Positions 6,862 to 9,270 of a DNA stretch of 9,270 nt are shown here, piece by piece; within the stretch, counting starts at the first letter, position 1, and each line of letters begins with the position of its first letter. The stretch lies in the NCBI GenBank assembly GCA_002482415.1, contig DLFY01000068.1, forward strand, positions 1 to 9,270, read 5' to 3'. The notes under the pieces are model-generated. The model was not told where the DNA came from. It saw only the letters and a list, made by a program, of their open reading frames with translations, and searched no databases. Source of the DNA: Phycisphaerales bacterium UBA7708. GTDB taxonomy: Bacteria > Planctomycetota > Phycisphaerae > Sedimentisphaerales > Anaerohalosphaeraceae. A program made the position numbers and the translations under genes.

Positions 6862-7170
6862 TCATTCAAAGTTCGGATTGTTGTCCGGCTCTGTATTCGG
6901 ATTGCTCGGCCCCCGCAATTGTTCAACCTGTTTGCGGAGCTCGGTATTTTCCCGCCTTGTTGCTTCCAGATCAAAAATCAGGTATTTCACGCCCACCCGA
7001 AGATAATCCAGCGAATTTTGCAGGGTGCTGATTTTGTCCTGAAGCATCTTGTACCCCTCGGTGCTGCGGCGGGCCAGAAACATGATTTTTTCCCGCTGAG
7101 GGACAGGAATATCACCCGCGGTATTCAGCAATTCCGTCAATTTATCTTCATAATTCGATTGGTTCATCAT
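6862..7170 (-). CDS. Hypothetical coiled-coil protein of unknown function
   Basis: This 102-residue protein has no signal peptide and no recognised enzyme motif. After a short N-terminal helix (1-18) and the turn G-D-I-P-V-P, nearly everything from about 25 to 87 is predicted helical with heptad-like spacing. It includes 'L-Q-N-S-L-D-Y-L-R-V-G-V-K-Y-L-I-F-D-L-E-A' (50-70) followed by the charged, Arg-rich 'T-R-R-E-N-T-E-L-R-K-Q-V-E-Q-L' (71-85). It ends in a disordered Pro/Asn tail (88-102). The pattern resembles small conserved coiled-coil proteins I have seen in planctomycete genomes, but I cannot name a family. Two ATGs lie in tandem (7170 and 7167); the first is taken, with GGGGGTG as ribosome binding site 3-9 nt upstream. 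It is the first gene of a two-gene unit with the PEP-CTERM gene. Confidence 0.75.
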   Translation of the reverse strand: MMNQSNYEDKLTELLNTAGDIPVPQREKIMFLARRSTEGYKMLQDKISTLQNSLDYLRVGVKYLIFDLEATRRENTELRKQVEQLRGPSNPNTEPDNNPNFE

Positions 7171-7275
7171 ACACCCCCAAAGTTAAGCGATAACTTCCGA
7201 AGCCAGACAACCGCTGTCAAAGGCCTGAACAATACTTCTATACCCCCAGAAGCTTGAACATTTAATACAAGGCTG

Positions 7276-7304
7276 ATTATAACAAATCTTTGGTTTTTAT
7301 GCAA
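7276..7304 (-). promoter_or_regulatory. Predicted sigma-70-like promoter of the coiled-coil/PEP-CTERM unit
   Basis: On the minus strand, TTGCAT (7304-7299) and a consensus TATAAT (7281-7276) are separated by 17 nt. Transcription would start near 7269, leaving a leader of about 97 nt before the ATG at 7170. The leader contains several small hairpins, for example CTTCT/AGAAG around a G-rich loop at about 7234-7251, but no riboswitch class I recognise. Confidence 0.55.
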
Positions 7305-7351
7305 ACGACATCCTCGCAATGCCATGAGGCACAATGAGGTTTAAGCCGCTG

Positions 7352-7385
7352 CCAGGTGTCAATCCGATTTTTTATCGGTACCTGG
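7352..7385. repeat. Two-part inverted repeat (hairpin) in the divergent intergenic region
   Basis: The outer arms CCAGGT (7352-7357) and ACCTGG (7380-7385) are perfectly complementary. Nested inside, CCGAT (7364-7368) and ATCGG (7374-7378) close a TTTTT loop, leaving an asymmetric internal loop (6 nt against 1 nt). It is upstream of both predicted promoters, so it is in neither transcript. A T-rich stretch follows on the plus strand (about 7392-7415) but too loosely for a clear terminator. Confidence 0.5.
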
Positions 7386-7504
7386 GACAAGAATTATTTA
7401 TTTTTGATGTTTTTAGGCAGGTGTTAGAGTGGTATTGCATAGTATCGTATCCAGATAGGCTATGGCGTATATAAGGCGGATTAATTTCAGAAATAATCGA
7501 AATA

Positions 7505-7545
7505 AACAAAATTGTATATTCACGAAAATATGTTACAATTTTGTT
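7505..7545. repeat. Perfect 12-bp inverted repeat over the NifA-like gene promoter
   Basis: AACAAAATTGTA at 7505-7516 is exactly the reverse complement of TACAATTTTGTT at 7534-7545, with a 17-nt spacer and an arm centre-to-centre distance of 29 bp. Each arm is itself partly palindromic (ACAA-N2-TTGT). The arms cover the predicted -35 and -10 hexamers, which is where a dimeric repressor would act. A hairpin role is less likely because most of the repeat lies upstream of the expected transcription start. Confidence 0.75.
7512..7539 (+). promoter_or_regulatory. Predicted sigma-70-like promoter of the NifA-like gene
   Basis: TTGTAT (7512-7517) and TACAAT (7534-7539) are separated by 16 nt. Transcription would begin near 7546, about 46 nt before the ATG. 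Both hexamers fall within or at the edge of the 12-bp inverted repeat arms, so the match to promoter consensus and the symmetry are not independent observations. Confidence 0.4.
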
Positions 7546-7552
7546 GTCATAG

Positions 7553-7568
7553 TGTATATCGCAAAACA
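7553..7568. promoter_or_regulatory. TGT-N10-ACA match to the NifA upstream activator consensus
   Basis: The site reads TGT, ten bases, ACA, the established NifA binding consensus, and lies 23 nt before the start codon of a NifA-like gene. It is downstream of the predicted promoter, so if real it would suit self-repression rather than activation. The consensus is short and a chance match in an AT-rich gap is quite possible. Confidence 0.25.
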
Positions 7569-7591
7569 GGTAAATAATAAAGGTTTGATAT

Positions 7592-9112
7592 ATGGCCAAT
7601 AAGCTGGACCGGGAAGTGGACTTGCTGGCGGATGTAGCCAAGGCATTTGCAATGTCGCTCAATCTGGAAGCAACGCTTGAATCCATTCTGAAATCCATGG
7701 ATTCATTCCTGAAACTTGAACGCGGATTGATTACCCTGCTGGACCCGCTCAGTGAGATGATCGATATCAAGGTGGCTCATGGTATTGATGAAGAGTCCAA
7801 AAAGAATGTCACCTATCGTGTCGGAGAAGGAATTACCGGGCTGGTGGTGCAGACGGGCAAGGAGGTGGTTGTGCCGGATATCCGGCTGGATCCCCGTTTT
7901 CTGGCCAAAACCGGCCAGCGCAAGATTCCCAAAGGACAAAAGATATGCTTTATTTGCGTCCCCATCAAGCTGGAGGGGATCACCATTGGGGCCATCAGTG
8001 TTGATAAGAAGGTCAAGACGGGGGAAGATTTTGATTCCCATGTGCGATTGCTGGAAGTCATTGCCACCCTCATTGCCCAGGCTGTTAAGCTGAACAAGAC
8101 TATTGAATCCAACAAAAAAGAATTGCTCAGCGAAAATGAACGGCTGCTGCGTGAATTGAAGACCAAATTCAAAGTCCAGAATATGGTCGGGACCAGTAAT
8201 GCCATCCAGGAAGTGTATCGTCTGATTTTACAGGTGGCCAATAGTAACGCAACGGTTCTGATTCGCGGTGAAAGCGGAACCGGCAAAGACCTTGTGGCGC
8301 ATGCCATCCATTATAACAGCCATCGTTCCGACAAGCCGTTTGTCAAAGTCAATTGCACCGCATTGCCGGATACGCTGCTGGAAAGTGAATTATTTGGTCA
8401 TGAAAAAGGGGCGTTTACCGGGGCAACGGAACGAAAGCCGGGGCGGTTTGAACTGGCCAACGGAGGCACTATCTTTCTCGATGAGATCGGAGATTTTTCA
8501 CTGAACCTTCAGGTCAAGCTTCTGCGGGTGATTCAGTTTAAGGAATTTGAACGGGTCGGCGGTACGGAAACCATTAAATCCAATGTCCGGATTATTGTGG
8601 CAACCAACAAGAATCTCGAAGAAAGCATCAAAGAGAAACTGTTCCGGGAAGACTTGTATTATCGAATCAACGTATTTCCGATATTTATCCCGCCGCTGCG
8701 TGACCGCAAGGACGATATCATGCTGATGGCGGATTTCTTTCTTGAGCGCTATGCCCAGGAAAACAGCAAAAGCATTAATCGAATATCCACTCCTGCCATT
8801 GAAATGCTGACCAGCTACCATTGGCCCGGCAACGTGCGAGAGCTGGAAAACTGCATTGAACGGGCGGTGCTGGTCTGTGACAGCGATGTCATCCGCTCCG
8901 ACCATCTCCCGCCGTCGCTGCAAATGGTGCAGAAAACAAGTCAGCCTGATAATCTGTCTCTGCTGGACCGGGTGGAATCGCTGGAGAAAGAATTGATTGT
9001 TGACGCACTGAAAAAAACCGGCGGGTGTCAGCGCGATGCCGCCAAAGAACTGGGAGTCACGGAACGTATTCTCGGGTATAAAATCAAAAAATATAACATT
9101 TTGCGTAAATAG
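7592..9112 (+). CDS. NifA-like sigma-54-dependent transcriptional activator (GAF-AAA+-HTH)
   Basis: This 506-residue cytoplasmic enhancer-binding protein has an N-terminal GAF domain (about 8-167), a linker helix (168-195), a sigma-54 AAA+ domain (about 198-435) and a Fis-type HTH (about 465-504). In the AAA+ part, Walker A is GESGTGKD (226-233), the sigma-54 contact loop GAFTGA is at 273-278, Walker B is GTIFLDEIG (292-300), FREDLYYR (351-358) holds the arginine-finger region and WPGNVREL (411-418) is sensor II. Thus ATPase and sigma-54 functions look intact. The GAF sequence ([15 protein letters not shown] and [10 protein letters not shown]), the L-P-P-S-L-Q after the AAA+ domain and the [15 protein letters not shown] are strongly NifA-like. 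The interdomain four-cysteine motif of oxygen-sensitive NifA is absent. No nif gene is nearby, so nitrogen fixation as the target is unproven. AAAGG lies 8 nt before the ATG. Confidence 0.92.
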   Translation: MANKLDREVDLLADVAKAFAMSLNLEATLESILKSMDSFLKLERGLITLLDPLSEMIDIKVAHGIDEESKKNVTYRVGEGITGLVVQTGKEVVVPDIRLDPRFLAKTGQRKIPKGQKICFICVPIKLEGITIGAISVDKKVKTGEDFDSHVRLLEVIATLIAQAVKLNKTIESNKKELLSENERLLRELKTKFKVQNMVGTSNAIQEVYRLILQVANSNATVLIRGESGTGKDLVAHAIHYNSHRSDKPFVKVNCTALPDTLLESELFGHEKGAFTGATERKPGRFELANGGTIFLDEIGDFSLNLQVKLLRVIQFKEFERVGGTETIKSNVRIIVATNKNLEESIKEKLFREDLYYRINVFPIFIPPLRDRKDDIMLMADFFLERYAQENSKSINRISTPAIEMLTSYHWPGNVRELENCIERAVLVCDSDVIRSDHLPPSLQMVQKTSQPDNLSLLDRVESLEKELIVDALKKTGGCQRDAAKELGVTERILGYKIKKYNILRK

Positions 9113-9146
9113 TGATTGTATAAATACAAAAATGTAATATAGCAAT

Positions 9147-9178
9147 AAAGGGCATACAAATATGTATGTCCTTTTTTT
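9147..9178 (+). terminator. Rho-independent terminator of the NifA-like gene
   Basis: The arms GGGCATACA (9150-9158) and TGTATGTCC (9163-9171) form a 9-bp stem with one G-U pair and an AATA loop, followed directly by seven T residues (9172-9178). It begins about 35 nt after the stop codon. A short A run (9147-9149) on the other side can extend the stem and could give weak activity on the minus strand. Confidence 0.9.
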
Positions 9179-9270
9179 GTTCATCCATTTCATTCATGCA
9201 AGCCCAATGTTCTCTTGTCTGTCACACAAATTATTGTAACCCATTTTAATATAGACACATACGATACGCC

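Larger units (their letters stand above)
7171..7591. other. 421-nt divergent intergenic region
   Basis: This gap lies between the minus-strand coiled-coil gene and the plus-strand NifA-like gene. It holds a promoter for each side, a two-part hairpin in the middle (7352-7385), a 12-bp inverted repeat over the right promoter (7505-7545) and a TGT-N10-ACA site (7553-7568). Neither strand shows a convincing small gene. I saw no sigma-54 -24/-12 element (GG-N10-GC with TGGCAC/TTGC character) in it. Confidence 0.7.

Noticed and set aside
7215..7231. Second NifA-type site (TGT ... ACA) near the coiled-coil gene leader
   Set aside because: The spacing is 11, not 10, so it does not match the consensus.
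7306..7591. Sigma-54 -24/-12 promoter for the NifA-like gene
   Set aside because: I checked for GG-N10-GC with TGGCAC/TTGC character and found no acceptable match; a sigma-70-like pair fits better.
8498..9193. A 231-codon open frame antisense to the NifA-like gene
   Set aside because: It has no recognisable motif and unusual His/Phe-rich composition, and the opposite strand is a well-supported gene; it is a shadow.
9181..9270. Possible promoter or gene in the last 90 bases
   Set aside because: AT-rich with TTGTAA and TATAG-like fragments, but no -35/-10 pair with acceptable spacing and no open frame with a ribosome binding site.
1..9270. Insertion sequences, tRNAs, CRISPR arrays, att sites
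   Set aside because: No transposase or integrase, no regularly spaced repeats, no cloverleaf and no terminal inverted repeats were seen.

Overview
The window looks like a chromosomal segment of a planctomycete, probably an anaerobic or marine Phycisphaerae/Sedimentisphaerales-type bacterium. This is an inference from three things: a VPEP-type PEP-CTERM sorting tail, a secreted GH50 (agarase-type) glycoside hydrolase, and large two-component and sigma-54 regulators in DNA of moderate GC. No rRNA or other taxonomic marker is present. I see no mobile element, tRNA or CRISPR array, and every gene looks intact except the one cut by the left edge.

Layout. (1) Positions 1-2156, plus strand: the last 34 codons of a YfiR-like (DUF4154) periplasmic protein, then a CHASE8-HAMP-HisKA-HATPase-REC hybrid histidine kinase. 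This is a sensory pair resembling YfiR-YfiN, with a kinase in place of the diguanylate cyclase. (2) Positions 6446-2167, minus strand: a tight five-gene run behind a sigma-70-like promoter. In transcription order it encodes a C_GCAxxG_C_C redox-type protein, a secreted GH50-like glycoside hydrolase, an M42-like dizinc aminopeptidase whose start lies 1 nt after the hydrolase stop, a DUF2007 protein and a small TM1266-like (ACT/ferredoxin-fold) protein. It converges on the kinase gene with only 10 nt between the stops. (3) Positions 7304-6474, minus strand: a promoter, a coiled-coil protein of unknown function, a very small PEP-CTERM protein and a good intrinsic terminator. (4) Positions 7505-9178, plus strand: a NifA-like GAF/AAA+/HTH sigma-54 activator. 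Its promoter region carries a perfect 12-bp inverted repeat and, just downstream, a TGT-N10-ACA match to the NifA binding consensus. The gene ends in a clear intrinsic terminator.

How they may work together (inference). The kinase pair senses an envelope signal and outputs through phosphorelay. The five-gene run joins extracellular polysaccharide attack with an aminopeptidase and three small redox or regulatory-type proteins, an association not explained by a known pathway. The NifA-like activator has no nif genes beside it here, so its targets lie elsewhere. The most unusual items are the YfiR/CHASE8-kinase pair, the mixed GH50 operon, the 85-residue PEP-CTERM protein paired with a coiled-coil protein, and the palindromic promoter of the activator.
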